NCBI RefSeq assembly: GCF_038592985.1
Contig: NZ_CP151951.1
Coordinates: 1,293,001-1,357,000, forward strand
DNA length: 64,000 bases
From: Paenibacillus sp. FSL R10-2782
GTDB lineage: Bacteria; Bacillota; Bacilli; Paenibacillales; Paenibacillaceae
Reading direction: 5' to 3'
Shown: in pieces, positions 53,826 to 62,594 of the stretch
How the letters are laid out: each line of letters opens with the position of its first letter
Numbering within the stretch: position 1 is the first letter of the stretch
Made by a program: the position numbers and the translations under genes
The notes under the pieces: generated by a model
The model's database searches: none
Told to the model about the DNA's origin: nothing
Seen by the model: the letters and a program-made list of their open reading frames with translations, nothing else

Positions 53826-54931
53826 GCAATCCGTATTTATTATTAACACCGGGTCCCTTATCCACAACCTCAACGGTCAAAGAGGCGATGCTAAAGGATT
53901 GGTGTACTTGGGATCATGAGTATAAGGCGATTGTCGAGCAGATTCGTCTGCAACTATTAGAGGTTGGCCGCACTTCTAACGAGCACTATGCCGCTCTGTT
54001 CATGCAGGGCAGTGGCACCTTCGGTATTGAAGCGACGCTTGGATCTGTCATCCCGAGTGACGGCAAGCTGTTAATTTTGCAAAATGGCGCGTATGGGAAG
54101 CGCATCGAGGAAATCGCAAAGGTGCTCAAAATTCCCCATCTATCTCTTGTATTTGAAGCTAATACGCAGGTAGATCCACAAGCAGTGGAGAGGAAACTGG
54201 TTGAGGATGAAGCTATTACACATGTGGCCATGGTCCATTGTGAGACGACAACAGGTATTCTGAACCCGCTTGAAGCGGTGATGGACGTAATTAAGCGAAA
54301 TAATCGAATTGCAGTCATCGATGCAATGAGCAGCTTTGGTGGCATTCCGATTGATGTCGAGGAGTTGCAAATCGACTTTATAATAAGCAGTTCAAATAAA
54401 TGCATTCAGGGCGTTCCAGGCTTTAGCTTTATTCTATGTAAAAGGGATGAACTCATAAAATGCAAAGGAAGAGCGCGGTCGTTATCGCTTGATTTGTATG
54501 ACCAGTGGGAGACGATGGAGAAGGATGCTGGCAAATGGCGCTTTACTTCGCCAACGCATGTCGTGCACGCGTTTGCGCAGGCGCTAAAGGAGCTAGATGA
54601 AGAGGGCGGCGTGGAAGCCCGTCATACGCGATATCGGACCAACCAGCAAATCGTCTTGGAAGGGTTGACTCAAGCTGGCATTACGGCCTACTTGCCAAGG
54701 GAGCTACAGTCTCCCATTATTACAACCTTCTTGTACCCAACACATATCCCTTTTGCATTTGAACATTTTTATAACTTCTTGAAGTCGGCTGGTTTTGTCA
54801 TTTACCCTGGCAAATTAACAGATGCTAATGTATTTCGAATCGGGAATATAGGGGATGTGCATGCCAAGGATATGGAGCGATTAAGTGAGCAAATATTACG
54901 TTATGTTGGAGTGACCAAATATGAAAATTGA
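53822..54931 (+). CDS. phnW: 2-aminoethylphosphonate:pyruvate aminotransferase
   Basis: This 369-residue PLP enzyme of the class V aminotransferase fold matches PhnW. It begins NPYLLLTPGPLSTTSTVKEA and contains DWCTWDHEY, QGSGTFGIEATLGS, IDAMSSFGGIPIDVEELQID and the PLP lysine in SSSNKCIQGVPGFSF (near residue 195). It converts 2-aminoethylphosphonate plus pyruvate to phosphonoacetaldehyde plus alanine. Its end overlaps phnX by 11 bp, and phnX supplies the next step. Confidence 0.96.
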   Translation: MSNPYLLLTPGPLSTTSTVKEAMLKDWCTWDHEYKAIVEQIRLQLLEVGRTSNEHYAALFMQGSGTFGIEATLGSVIPSDGKLLILQNGAYGKRIEEIAKVLKIPHLSLVFEANTQVDPQAVERKLVEDEAITHVAMVHCETTTGILNPLEAVMDVIKRNNRIAVIDAMSSFGGIPIDVEELQIDFIISSSNKCIQGVPGFSFILCKRDELIKCKGRARSLSLDLYDQWETMEKDAGKWRFTSPTHVVHAFAQALKELDEEGGVEARHTRYRTNQQIVLEGLTQAGITAYLPRELQSPIITTFLYPTHIPFAFEHFYNFLKSAGFVIYPGKLTDANVFRIGNIGDVHAKDMERLSEQILRYVGVTKYEN

Positions 54932-55742
54932 AGGCATTATTTTAGATTGGGCAGGGACGACAGTTGATTATGGCTGCTTTGCACCAGTGCAGGTATTTAT
55001 GGATATTTTCAAGGAAATGGGCATCCCATTAACAATGGAAGAGGTTCGGGTTCCAATGGGGCAACTGAAGCGGGATCATATTCGATCGTTGCTCCAAATG
55101 CCAAGAATAGAAGCTTCTTTTCAGGTGAAATTTGGCCGTAGTTATACGGAGGCGGATATTGATGAGCTGCATGATCGATTTGAACCTAGACTGCTGTCTA
55201 TTCTCCCGCAATATGGGAAGCCAAATCCACATGTTGTAGAGACTGTACATCAATTGAGACAGCAAGGCTTAAAAATTGGAGCAACGACAGGCTATACTTC
55301 GACTATGCTTTCCATAGTGGTGAAAGCAGCGAAGAAATATGGCTATGAACCCGATCATTGGGTAACTCCTGACCAAGTTATGGATAAAGGCAGACCTTAT
55401 CCGTATATGATCTATGAGAATATGAAACAGCTTGGCCTGTGTCATCATGCTCAAGTGGTTAAGGTCGGAGATACGATTTCTGACATTCAAGAGGCGAATA
55501 GTGCTGGTGTATGGGCGATTGGCATTGTGAAAGGCAGCTCTATGCTTGGTCTTACGGAAGCTGAGGTAGAGCATTTGTCTCCAGAGGAAGAAGGCCAGAT
55601 TATTGCTGGTGTGCGTAAGAACTATATGGAAGCGGGAGCGCATGCCGTTATTAAGGACATGTCCCAATTGCCTCTAATGATTGAGCAAATCAATGAACGA
55701 TTGATGAATAAGGAGCTGCCTTATGCTAATCCGCATCAATAG
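54921..55742 (+). CDS. phnX: Phosphonoacetaldehyde hydrolase (phosphonatase)
   Basis: This 273-residue HAD-superfamily enzyme matches PhnX. It has the nucleophile Asp in LDWAGTTVDYGCFAPVQVF, the Schiff-base lysine in VPMGQLKRDHIRSLL (near residue 53), GATTGYTSTML and KVGDTISDIQEANSAGVWAI. It cleaves the C-P bond of phosphonoacetaldehyde to acetaldehyde and phosphate. It overlaps phnW upstream and the lyase downstream, so the three are co-translated. Confidence 0.96.
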   Translation: MKIEGIILDWAGTTVDYGCFAPVQVFMDIFKEMGIPLTMEEVRVPMGQLKRDHIRSLLQMPRIEASFQVKFGRSYTEADIDELHDRFEPRLLSILPQYGKPNPHVVETVHQLRQQGLKIGATTGYTSTMLSIVVKAAKKYGYEPDHWVTPDQVMDKGRPYPYMIYENMKQLGLCHHAQVVKVGDTISDIQEANSAGVWAIGIVKGSSMLGLTEAEVEHLSPEEEGQIIAGVRKNYMEAGAHAVIKDMSQLPLMIEQINERLMNKELPYANPHQ

Positions 55743-57102
55743 TCGTATAGAAGGAGATATCAATGGAACGGATGAACGTCAAGCTTGGCAAGATGAGCAT
55801 CTAAGTGAAGAGACGCTTGCTGTCTTGGACCAGGATAGCAAGCTCTTTCTTCATCAGTCGATGTCCACGCCATGTTTAAATGCCATTGTAAGTGCAGAGG
55901 GAATATACATTGAGGATGTGGATGGACGCAGAGTAATGGACTTTCATGGAAATAGCGTTCATCAGGTGGGTTACAAAAATGAGCATGTAATGAATGCCAT
56001 CATTAAACAGATGCAGCAACTGCCATTTCTGCCCCGCCGATATACGAGCCAGGTTGCGATTGATCTGGCACAGAAGCTGACCGAGCTTGCACCGGGAGAT
56101 TTGAACAAGGTGCTATTTGCACCCGGAGGTACAAGTGCTATTGGAATAGCACTAAAGCTTGCACGCAGAGCAACTGGTAAGCACAAAACCATTTCGACGT
56201 GGGATTCCTTTCATGGCGCAAGCCTGGATGCAATATCGGTTGGTGGCGAAGCTGTATTCAGGAGTGGGATTGGACCGTTGATGACTGGAACAGAGCATAT
56301 GATGCCTTATAACAGCTATCGTTCAATCTTTGGTGAAGGAGAAACGGCTGCTGCCAAAAATCTGGACTACCTATCCTATATGTTGGAACGAGAAGTTGAT
56401 GTGTGCGCTGTCATGCTTGAGCCCATTCGCAGCACGGATGTACAGATTCCAAGCGTTGCCTATATGCAACGACTTCGTCAAATCTGCGATGATTATGGCG
56501 TGTTGCTCATATTGGATGAAATACCGACGGCATTAGGTCGTACAGGCAAAATGTTCGTTCACGAGCATTATGATATTGTTCCAGATATCGTTGTCATTGG
56601 TAAAGGTTTTGGAGGCGGGATTTTTCCGATGGCGGGCATCGTTGCGAGAGAGTATTTGGATATTGCGGGCGACATTTCACTCGGACATTATACCCATGAG
56701 AAAAGCGCTGTAGGCTGTGCGGCAGCTTTGGCTACCATTGAATACATCGAAAAGGAAAACCTGCTTGACCATGCGCAAAGTATGGAGAAATGGCTGCTTT
56801 TTCATCTTGGGGAGTTGCAGAAGAAGTATGCCGTAATAGGTGATGTTCGGGTTAAAGGCATGCTTGCGGCAATAGAACTCGTATCTGATCGCGAGACAAA
56901 AGAGAAGGAAGTGACAGGCGCTGAGAAAGTTCTCTATGAATGCTTGTCCCGAGGACTAAGCTTCAAGGTATCCAGCGGAAATGTCATTACGCTTGTCCCC
57001 CCACTAATTACCAGTATTACACAAATGGAGGAAGCTATTTTGATTTTGGATCAATCGCTGGAGCAAGTGTTCACAAAAGGAAAACAGATTAATAACTCTT
57101 AA
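55723..57102 (+). CDS. pbfA: Class III aminotransferase-fold lyase, probable (R)-1-hydroxy-2-aminoethylphosphonate ammonia-lyase
   Basis: This 459-residue PLP enzyme has DFHGNSVHQVGYKNEHVMNA near residue 74, LFAPGGTSAIGIALKLARRA, LLILDEIPTALGRTGKMF and the PLP lysine in IVVIGKGFGGGIFP (near 290). Direct coupling to phnW and phnX identifies it with PbfA-type enzymes, which convert (R)-1-hydroxy-2-aminoethylphosphonate to phosphonoacetaldehyde and ammonia. ATG at 55723 has a perfect AAGGAG seven bases upstream and overlaps phnX by 20 bp. An out-of-frame ATG at 55763 also has a ribosome site but gives only 13 codons. Confidence 0.85.
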   Translation: MLIRINSRIEGDINGTDERQAWQDEHLSEETLAVLDQDSKLFLHQSMSTPCLNAIVSAEGIYIEDVDGRRVMDFHGNSVHQVGYKNEHVMNAIIKQMQQLPFLPRRYTSQVAIDLAQKLTELAPGDLNKVLFAPGGTSAIGIALKLARRATGKHKTISTWDSFHGASLDAISVGGEAVFRSGIGPLMTGTEHMMPYNSYRSIFGEGETAAAKNLDYLSYMLEREVDVCAVMLEPIRSTDVQIPSVAYMQRLRQICDDYGVLLILDEIPTALGRTGKMFVHEHYDIVPDIVVIGKGFGGGIFPMAGIVAREYLDIAGDISLGHYTHEKSAVGCAAALATIEYIEKENLLDHAQSMEKWLLFHLGELQKKYAVIGDVRVKGMLAAIELVSDRETKEKEVTGAEKVLYECLSRGLSFKVSSGNVITLVPPLITSITQMEEAILILDQSLEQVFTKGKQINNS

Positions 57103-57160
57103 AAACAACATGAATACAATTAAAAATAAAATAAAACAAATAATTGATGTGTAATTGACA
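57102..57160. promoter_or_regulatory. Regulatory region before the ABC importer, with putative DeoR motif
   Basis: AAAACAACA (57102-57110) begins within the stop region of the lyase gene and is followed by A-rich repeats (AAATAAAATAAAACAAATAA). TTGACA at 57155-57160 could be a -35 box, but the best -10 match (TATAGT, 57181) stands 20 bp away, so the promoter is uncertain. The shared motif suggests the importer belongs to the same regulon. Confidence 0.45.
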
Positions 57161-57231
57161 CGGTTTTTACAATTCTCCGTTATAGTTTAGTTATGCCAGT
57201 GATAGCTGGAAAACGAGGAGGGTTTAGAAGC

Positions 57232-58599
57232 ATGAAGAGGCTTGCACTTGGATTAGTTAGTATAATTACAAGTATTACATTGTTAGCGGGATGTAGTACA
57301 GGCTCAAATTCTGGTTCGGTTACAGAGTCTTCTAGCAATGATGGGAATATGAAAGAGATCGTGATCTCCGTTCGCGAGAACACATGGGGAGCGCGTAAGG
57401 ACAATTTTATAGAAGCAGAAAAGCGTTTGAACGAAGAATTGAAGTCAGAAAATGTACAGATCAAAATAGACTGGTGGCCTGGCGTTGGCGATGATGAGCT
57501 GATTTTGCAAGCGCAAGCCAAAAAAGTAGCAGATGTGTTTATTAACTCCAGCGTAGATATTGGGTGGCAGTTGAACGCCGGTCTAATCCGCGATGTGGAT
57601 TGGGTTGGGACATCAGATGTGTTCAAAAACATGCCAAAATCCTACGATAACATTATGAAGTACCAAAACCACTATTATGGCGTTATTCAGGATATGGACG
57701 CTTCTCCCGTATTCATTAGCCGAAAGGCACTGGAAGGCTTGGGCTGGACAGCCGCGCAAATCGATGAGCTGAAGGCTCGCGTTGATGCCGGCAGTTTTAC
57801 ATTCGGTGAGCTTGTTGATCTTGCAGATGCGGCTGTTAAGCAAAAGCGTGTTAAGGTAGGCTTTGGAGTTGAGGATACCCGATTTGAGGGCTGGAATTAT
57901 ACATTCGGCAACTTCAATTATAATGCGGAACAGAACAAGATGGTGCTGTCGCCAAATACGCAGAAGGTCTATGAGTTTTGGTATGACGCACTTCAGCGCG
58001 GCGTAGTCACGGAGGGGATTGCTGATATTGATACGGACAAGGCTGCGGAGCTGTTCATTAAGGGCCAGCTATTCGCTGAATTTGCCCGTACTGAATTTTA
58101 TCAAGTCATGCGTAAGCAACTTGGCATGGATGATGACTTGGCTGGCTATGAAAAATGGTTTAAGGAAAATGCCATCTGGATTCCGGTTCCGTCAGTTCAA
58201 CAGGGAGGAAAGCCTGTATCCTACAGCAATCCTGCGATGATCTATGTAGGAGCTAATGTGGATGATGAAAAGATGCCTTATGTTCAAAGGCTGATTGAGC
58301 ATGTGCTGGATGCAGATTTGCAGATTAATCATACGCTTAAGAGCGGCAAGCTGCCTGTAACGGCGGCAGCACAGGAGGATCCGCGCTTCCAAAAAATGAG
58401 CTTCTACAAAGATCATGCTTATTTAATCAATTTTACGAAAACTCGCCCGGCTCAAATGGATTATGCGGTCTATATGAAATCTTTTACGCTTGGAATTGAT
58501 GCTATTCTGACAAAAGGTCAAACAGCATCTCAAGCCTATGAGCTATTCAAAAAGGATGTACAACAAAATGTACCAGCGGACAGTCTCATTGTAGAATAA
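57232..58599 (+). CDS. Solute-binding lipoprotein of CUT1-type ABC importer
   Basis: This 455-residue protein has a lipoprotein signal peptide (MKRLALGLVSIITSITLLAGC, modified Cys near residue 21) and a family 1 extracellular solute-binding fold. It contains VDWVGTSDVFKNMPKSYDNI, a FINSSVDIGW hinge region and KAAELFIKGQLFAEFARTEF. It captures the substrate outside the cell for the two permeases and ATPase downstream. Family 1 proteins bind sugars, glycerophosphate-type esters or phosphonates. The start follows GAGGAGG. The name of its ligand cannot be read from sequence. Confidence 0.9.
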   Translation: MKRLALGLVSIITSITLLAGCSTGSNSGSVTESSSNDGNMKEIVISVRENTWGARKDNFIEAEKRLNEELKSENVQIKIDWWPGVGDDELILQAQAKKVADVFINSSVDIGWQLNAGLIRDVDWVGTSDVFKNMPKSYDNIMKYQNHYYGVIQDMDASPVFISRKALEGLGWTAAQIDELKARVDAGSFTFGELVDLADAAVKQKRVKVGFGVEDTRFEGWNYTFGNFNYNAEQNKMVLSPNTQKVYEFWYDALQRGVVTEGIADIDTDKAAELFIKGQLFAEFARTEFYQVMRKQLGMDDDLAGYEKWFKENAIWIPVPSVQQGGKPVSYSNPAMIYVGANVDDEKMPYVQRLIEHVLDADLQINHTLKSGKLPVTAAAQEDPRFQKMSFYKDHAYLINFTKTRPAQMDYAVYMKSFTLGIDAILTKGQTASQAYELFKKDVQQNVPADSLIVE

Positions 58600-58606
58600 C
58601 GATGAT

Positions 58607-58645
58607 ACAGAAAAGGTGCTCTGCTTGCATGAGCACCTTTTCTGT
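58607..58645 (+). terminator. Intercistronic stem-loop after the binding-protein gene
   Basis: ACAGAAAAGGTGCTC pairs perfectly over 15 bp with GAGCACCTTTTCTGT around a nine-base loop. With only ATATTTTC after it, it is a weak terminator or mRNA-stabilising hairpin, which would make binding protein more abundant than permease. Confidence 0.75.
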
Positions 58646-58681
58646 ATATTTTCTTTATAGGAAGCAGGTGCAGATCTCATT

Positions 58682-59620
58682 ATGGAGATCCCAGTGGCTT
58701 TGGCCAAGACGGCTTACAAGAAGCCTTTTACCAAGAAAGTGTACCCATATTTATTCATTATGCCCTTTGCTCTTCTGGTGCTAGTCTTTTTTATTCTTCC
58801 GGCTATTGCGACCATTATCATGTCCTTCACGAATTTGAATGCATCAATGAAAATCAACTTTGTTGGTTTGGACAATTTCAAGCGAATATTTTCCGATTAC
58901 AGCATGCCTCAAATTTTATGGAACACCTTCATATTTGCAGTTGTTACGCTCGTGTTCTCTTTGTTCTTTGGTTTATTTATATCGATTGCGACCCAGTACT
59001 TCTTAAAAGGTAAATTTACGGCAGTCATTTATCGTGTCCTTTGGTTAATTCCGAGCATCATTCCTGCTGTTGTATATGTTACGTTCTGGAAATATTTATT
59101 TGATCCTACGGATGAGGGGTTTATCAATAAGGTTCTGCTCTTATTCCAGCCAGATGGCGATCCCATTTCGTGGTTTACGAAAATCGCTATGGCTGTCGTG
59201 ATCATTGCTACCATTGTATCTACAACTTCAGGCGGCATGATTCTGTTATCGGCTGCAATTAGCTCCATACCTGAAGATTTGTATAAGGCTGCCAAAGTAG
59301 ATGGAGCAAGTGAAAAATCGGTCATCACTAAAATTATCCTTCCTTCATTAAAATGGCCGCTAATGTATATTACGATATCCGACCTTATCGGTTTTGTGTC
59401 CTCCTATTTCTTCATCTTACTACTGACCAATGGCGGGCCTATGCGAGATACGACAACGTTATCTTTATATGCGTATCAGCAGGCCTTTAATTTAAAATAT
59501 TATGGCTACGGTGCCGCTCTTTCTCTTGTGGTAGTTCTGATCTCGCTTATTTTGACATTATGGCTGCTGAGGCTGTTTGATTTCGATGAAATGATCAAGC
59601 CATCACGCATTGAAGATTAG
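58682..59620 (+). CDS. ABC importer permease 1 (CUT1/MalF type)
   Basis: This 312-residue membrane protein has six transmembrane helices, with the EAA-type loop AAKVDGASEKSVITKIILPS near residue 203 that docks on the ATPase. The N-terminal YLFIMPFALLVLVFFILPAI is typical of MalF/UgpA permeases. It pairs with the second permease, whose gene starts 10 bases after its stop. The ribosome site (GGAAGCAGG) is somewhat distant from the ATG, so a slightly later start is possible. Confidence 0.9.
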   Translation: MEIPVALAKTAYKKPFTKKVYPYLFIMPFALLVLVFFILPAIATIIMSFTNLNASMKINFVGLDNFKRIFSDYSMPQILWNTFIFAVVTLVFSLFFGLFISIATQYFLKGKFTAVIYRVLWLIPSIIPAVVYVTFWKYLFDPTDEGFINKVLLLFQPDGDPISWFTKIAMAVVIIATIVSTTSGGMILLSAAISSIPEDLYKAAKVDGASEKSVITKIILPSLKWPLMYITISDLIGFVSSYFFILLLTNGGPMRDTTTLSLYAYQQAFNLKYYGYGAALSLVVVLISLILTLWLLRLFDFDEMIKPSRIED

Positions 59621-59630
59621 GAGGGCCAAG

Positions 59631-60461
59631 ATGTCGACAACTACTGTAAAAAAGCTGCTTGTGCACACATATCTGCTGTTATTCACCATGCCTATCGTTG
59701 GAATGATTATATGGTATTTTCTCTCGGCAACCTTTAATAGCACGACGGGCCAATTCTCACTGGAGAACTTCAATTTTGTCAAAGAACCTGTCGAGTATGC
59801 GGGGGTTAACCTGCCGGCGATTTGGCCTATTGTTCTAAATACATTAGTCTATTCGTTTCTTATTGTAGTGATTGAAATTTTTATTGCCGTACCTGCCGCA
59901 TATGCATTCTCCAGGCTTGATTTCAAAGGAAAGCTGGGCGCAATGAAGTTCCTGTTCCTGATGCGCTCATTTCCAGGCATTACGCTCATTATCGCTACCT
60001 TTTTCATCCTTGTTCAAATGAATCTGGTGAACACGTACTTAGGCGTTATTCTTGTTGCGATATCAGGATCATTGCCAGGCAGAGTGTATATTATGAAAGG
60101 TTTCTTCGACGAGGTACCGTGGGATTTGGAATGGGCGGCTATGGTCGATGGATGTACGAGATTTAGAGCCCTCATGAAGGTGCTCGTTCCGTATGTATTG
60201 CCAGGCATCGGGGCGATTGCAGTGTTCGCCTTCTTAGGCGCCTACGGTGAATGGTTTCTATTCAAGCTTTTCATATTCGATGATAATATGCTGACGCTGG
60301 CTGGCTATCTGTCTCGTCTGGTAACGAAGGAAAATGTCATTATGAACTATGGATTGATCACGGCGATTGGTTTGTTTTACACGATTCCGCTAGTTGTGTT
60401 CTATATCTTTACTCAAAAAGTATTCCTGAAGGTCAATTTGGGAGGAGCAAAGCAGGTATGA
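59631..60461 (+). CDS. ABC importer permease 2 (CUT1/MalG type)
   Basis: This 276-residue permease has six transmembrane helices and the MalG-like EAA loop AAMVDGCTRFRALMKVLVPY near residue 180. ATG at 59631 follows TAGGAGGG; the frame begins 21 bases earlier inside the previous gene. The stop overlaps the ATPase start as ATGA. It completes the transmembrane part of the importer. Confidence 0.92.
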   Translation: MSTTTVKKLLVHTYLLLFTMPIVGMIIWYFLSATFNSTTGQFSLENFNFVKEPVEYAGVNLPAIWPIVLNTLVYSFLIVVIEIFIAVPAAYAFSRLDFKGKLGAMKFLFLMRSFPGITLIIATFFILVQMNLVNTYLGVILVAISGSLPGRVYIMKGFFDEVPWDLEWAAMVDGCTRFRALMKVLVPYVLPGIGAIAVFAFLGAYGEWFLFKLFIFDDNMLTLAGYLSRLVTKENVIMNYGLITAIGLFYTIPLVVFYIFTQKVFLKVNLGGAKQV

Positions 60462-61573
60462 TTTCTCTTGTAAATATCGTAAAAAACTATGATGGTAAGC
60501 AAAACGAAAGCCGTGCAGTTGACGGGTTGAATCTTGAAATTGAAAAAGGTGAATTTGTTGCGCTGCTAGGTCCTTCAGGCTGCGGGAAAACGACTACACT
60601 TATGATGCTGGCTGGGTTACTGAAGCCAACTTCCGGGGAAATTTATTTTAAGGATAAGCTTGTTAATCATGTGGATCCGAAGGATCGAAATATTGGTATG
60701 GTGTTCCAGTCCTATGCGCTTTATCCTCATTTGACGGTTCGTGACAACATCGCGTTTCCGCTTCGCGAGCGGAAAATGTCTAAGAAGGATGCGTACGAGC
60801 GTGCTCTGCAAACGAGTAAAATTTTGCAAATCGATCATCTGCTCGATCGCAAGCCTTCGCAGCTATCAGGCGGCCAGCAGCAGCGTGTCGCCATGGCGCG
60901 AGCATTGTCCAAGGACCCGGAAATTTTACTACTGGATGAGCCGATGTCCAATTTGGATGCGCGATTAAAATTGGATGTACGAGATGAAATTCGGAAAATC
61001 CAACGCAAATTAGGAGTAACGACGATTATTGTCACGCATGACCAAGAGGAAGCTTTAGCCATCTCTGATCGGGTAGCTATTCTGAACGGCGGAAAAATTC
61101 AGCAATACGCACCCCCGAATGAACTATTCCATCATCCGTCTAACCTGTTCGTTGCAAGCTTTCTAGGCAATCCGCCTATGAATTTGATTGATGGAACAGT
61201 GGAGCTGAGAGAGAACCGACAGTGGGTGAAGACGAAATTGTTCGAATTGGAGATCCCTCCGGCACGCAGGATTGAGGAGCAGCACATAGGGAAAGCGGTT
61301 AAGCTGGGCGTACGTCCTCATGATTTGTTCTTTCCGGAGCAGCCCCATGAAGCATCTATTATGCTAGAAATTGATCTTATTGAGCATTTAGGTAATGGGC
61401 AATTAGTTAAAATGACGGATCCAGCTGGACAGTCCGATATTATGATTCGTTTACTGACCGATAACGAGAAACTGCTAAAGGAGCGCGAGACGGTCTGGAT
61501 CGGCATTAGGCCAAATAAATTCCATCTTTTCGATATGACAGACGAAGGGCGTAATCTTTTGCAGTTTCAATAG
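60458..61573 (+). CDS. ABC importer ATPase (MalK/UgpC type)
   Basis: This 371-residue ATPase has Walker A GPSGCGKTTTLMMLAGLL, signature QLSGGQQQRVAMARAL, Walker B ILLLDEPMSNLDA and VTHDQEEALAISDRVA. A C-terminal TOBE/MalK-type regulatory domain of about 130 residues (GVRPHDLFFPEQ) follows. In CUT1 systems this ATPase couples to carbohydrate or glycerol-3-phosphate (Ugp) import. It is encoded with its own permeases, so it serves the phosphonate-island importer. A hexanucleotide repeat begins at its stop codon. Confidence 0.94.
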   Translation: MISLVNIVKNYDGKQNESRAVDGLNLEIEKGEFVALLGPSGCGKTTTLMMLAGLLKPTSGEIYFKDKLVNHVDPKDRNIGMVFQSYALYPHLTVRDNIAFPLRERKMSKKDAYERALQTSKILQIDHLLDRKPSQLSGGQQQRVAMARALSKDPEILLLDEPMSNLDARLKLDVRDEIRKIQRKLGVTTIIVTHDQEEALAISDRVAILNGGKIQQYAPPNELFHHPSNLFVASFLGNPPMNLIDGTVELRENRQWVKTKLFELEIPPARRIEEQHIGKAVKLGVRPHDLFFPEQPHEASIMLEIDLIEHLGNGQLVKMTDPAGQSDIMIRLLTDNEKLLKERETVWIGIRPNKFHLFDMTDEGRNLLQFQ

Positions 61574-61606
61574 AAATAGAAATAGAAATAGAAATAGAAA
61601 TAGAAG
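61571..61606 (+). repeat. Hexanucleotide tandem repeat (TAGAAA)n
   Basis: Five perfect copies of TAGAAA and one near copy start exactly at the TAG stop of the ATPase gene and end at the GGAG of the next gene's ribosome site. The array supplies extra in-frame stops and sets the spacing between the genes. Copy number may vary between strains. Confidence 0.9.
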
Positions 61607-61615
61607 GAGTAAAGG

Positions 61616-62419
61616 ATGACAATACCCAATCTCTTAATCGATCAGCATGTGCATTCCTCCTATTCGCCTGACTCCAACTCAACGCTGGAGGAGCTTGTGC
61701 GATATGCGCTCGCACTGGGGAAGCCTGCTATCGTTACGACAGACCATTTAGAGTATGATTGCAAATATTTCAAGCAGGATGTTCATATTGATTGGAAGAG
61801 CTACCATAGAGAAGTGGAAGAGCTATTACTGTGTTATCCTATAGAGATTCGCAAAGGCATCGAGGTTGGCTTTCGAAGCGACTATAAAGACGTCATAAAC
61901 GAATATTTGGCTCAGCGCGAGTTTGACGTCATTTTGCTTTCTGCGCATAATGATGGTTACCTTGATTTTTCCGAAAAGGCTTATCATGATCTGCCCATGC
62001 AACAAAGGCTTAAACACTATTTTATGCAGGTAAGAGAGGCTGTCGACCAGATGGATAATTATGATATCGTTGCCCATTTGGATTATGTTACGAGATATAC
62101 GACTTATCCAGTTGATGAAGAAGATATTGTGGCTTGCAAACCTGTTTTGTATGATATTTTGAAGCTAATCATCGAGAAGGGAAAGGTGCTTGAGCTGAAT
62201 ACGACAGGACTATATCGACAAGGCTGGATTCACCCTCATCCGTATATTCTCGACATGTATGTGAATTTAGGCGGCAGAGCGGTATCCATTGGTTCGGATG
62301 CACATCAAGTAGGGGATGTTGAGCAAGGCTTTGCGGAAGCGGTAGAGCTGCTGCATGGCCTAGGCATTCAAGAGGTTGTGCAATTTAAGAGAAGAGCGCC
62401 GTATTTGGTGTCCATATAG
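61616..62419 (+). CDS. PHP-domain phosphatase (HisJ-like)
   Basis: This 267-residue PHP protein resembles histidinol-phosphate phosphatase HisJ. It has LIDQHVHSSYSPDSNSTLEE (metal histidines), IVTTDHLEYDC, IEVGFRSDYKD, SAHNDGYL, VAHLDYVTRY and SIGSDAHQVGDVEQGF. It lacks the long inserts of the two CehA-like PHP proteins of the same island, so it is a distinct subfamily and probably a phosphomonoesterase. It follows the importer genes by 43 bp, is the last gene of the unit, and has GAAGGAG before the ATG. Confidence 0.85.
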   Translation: MTIPNLLIDQHVHSSYSPDSNSTLEELVRYALALGKPAIVTTDHLEYDCKYFKQDVHIDWKSYHREVEELLLCYPIEIRKGIEVGFRSDYKDVINEYLAQREFDVILLSAHNDGYLDFSEKAYHDLPMQQRLKHYFMQVREAVDQMDNYDIVAHLDYVTRYTTYPVDEEDIVACKPVLYDILKLIIEKGKVLELNTTGLYRQGWIHPHPYILDMYVNLGGRAVSIGSDAHQVGDVEQGFAEAVELLHGLGIQEVVQFKRRAPYLVSI

Positions 62420-62424
62420 TAATG

Positions 62425-62457
62425 ACAACCACTGTCAATGTTAATGGCAGTGGTTGT
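62425..62457 (+). terminator. Terminator at the end of the phosphonate island
   Basis: ACAACCACTG pairs with CAGTGGTTGT with an inner CAAT/AATG stretch. It stands five bases after the last stop codon. Few T residues follow, so efficiency is uncertain. Confidence 0.65.
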
Positions 62458-62594
62458 TGTTAGGATGGACAGAAGAAAGAGCATAAACCGAATTTAATTG
62501 ATGGCCTGAAAGAAGTGAAGATGTGCAAGTGTAAAGGATTCAAAAATCCTGTAATTGGGTTACTGTGGAAAGGGGCACTAAGGGGAGGCCTTCC

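Noticed and set aside
55763..55804. Second start with AAGGAG inside the PbfA-like gene
   Set aside because: It is out of frame and ends after 13 codons. The in-frame start at 55723 has its own good ribosome site.
61571..61606. Short repeat array considered as CRISPR
   Set aside because: It is a simple hexamer tandem repeat without spacers. No CRISPR array or cas gene exists in the window.
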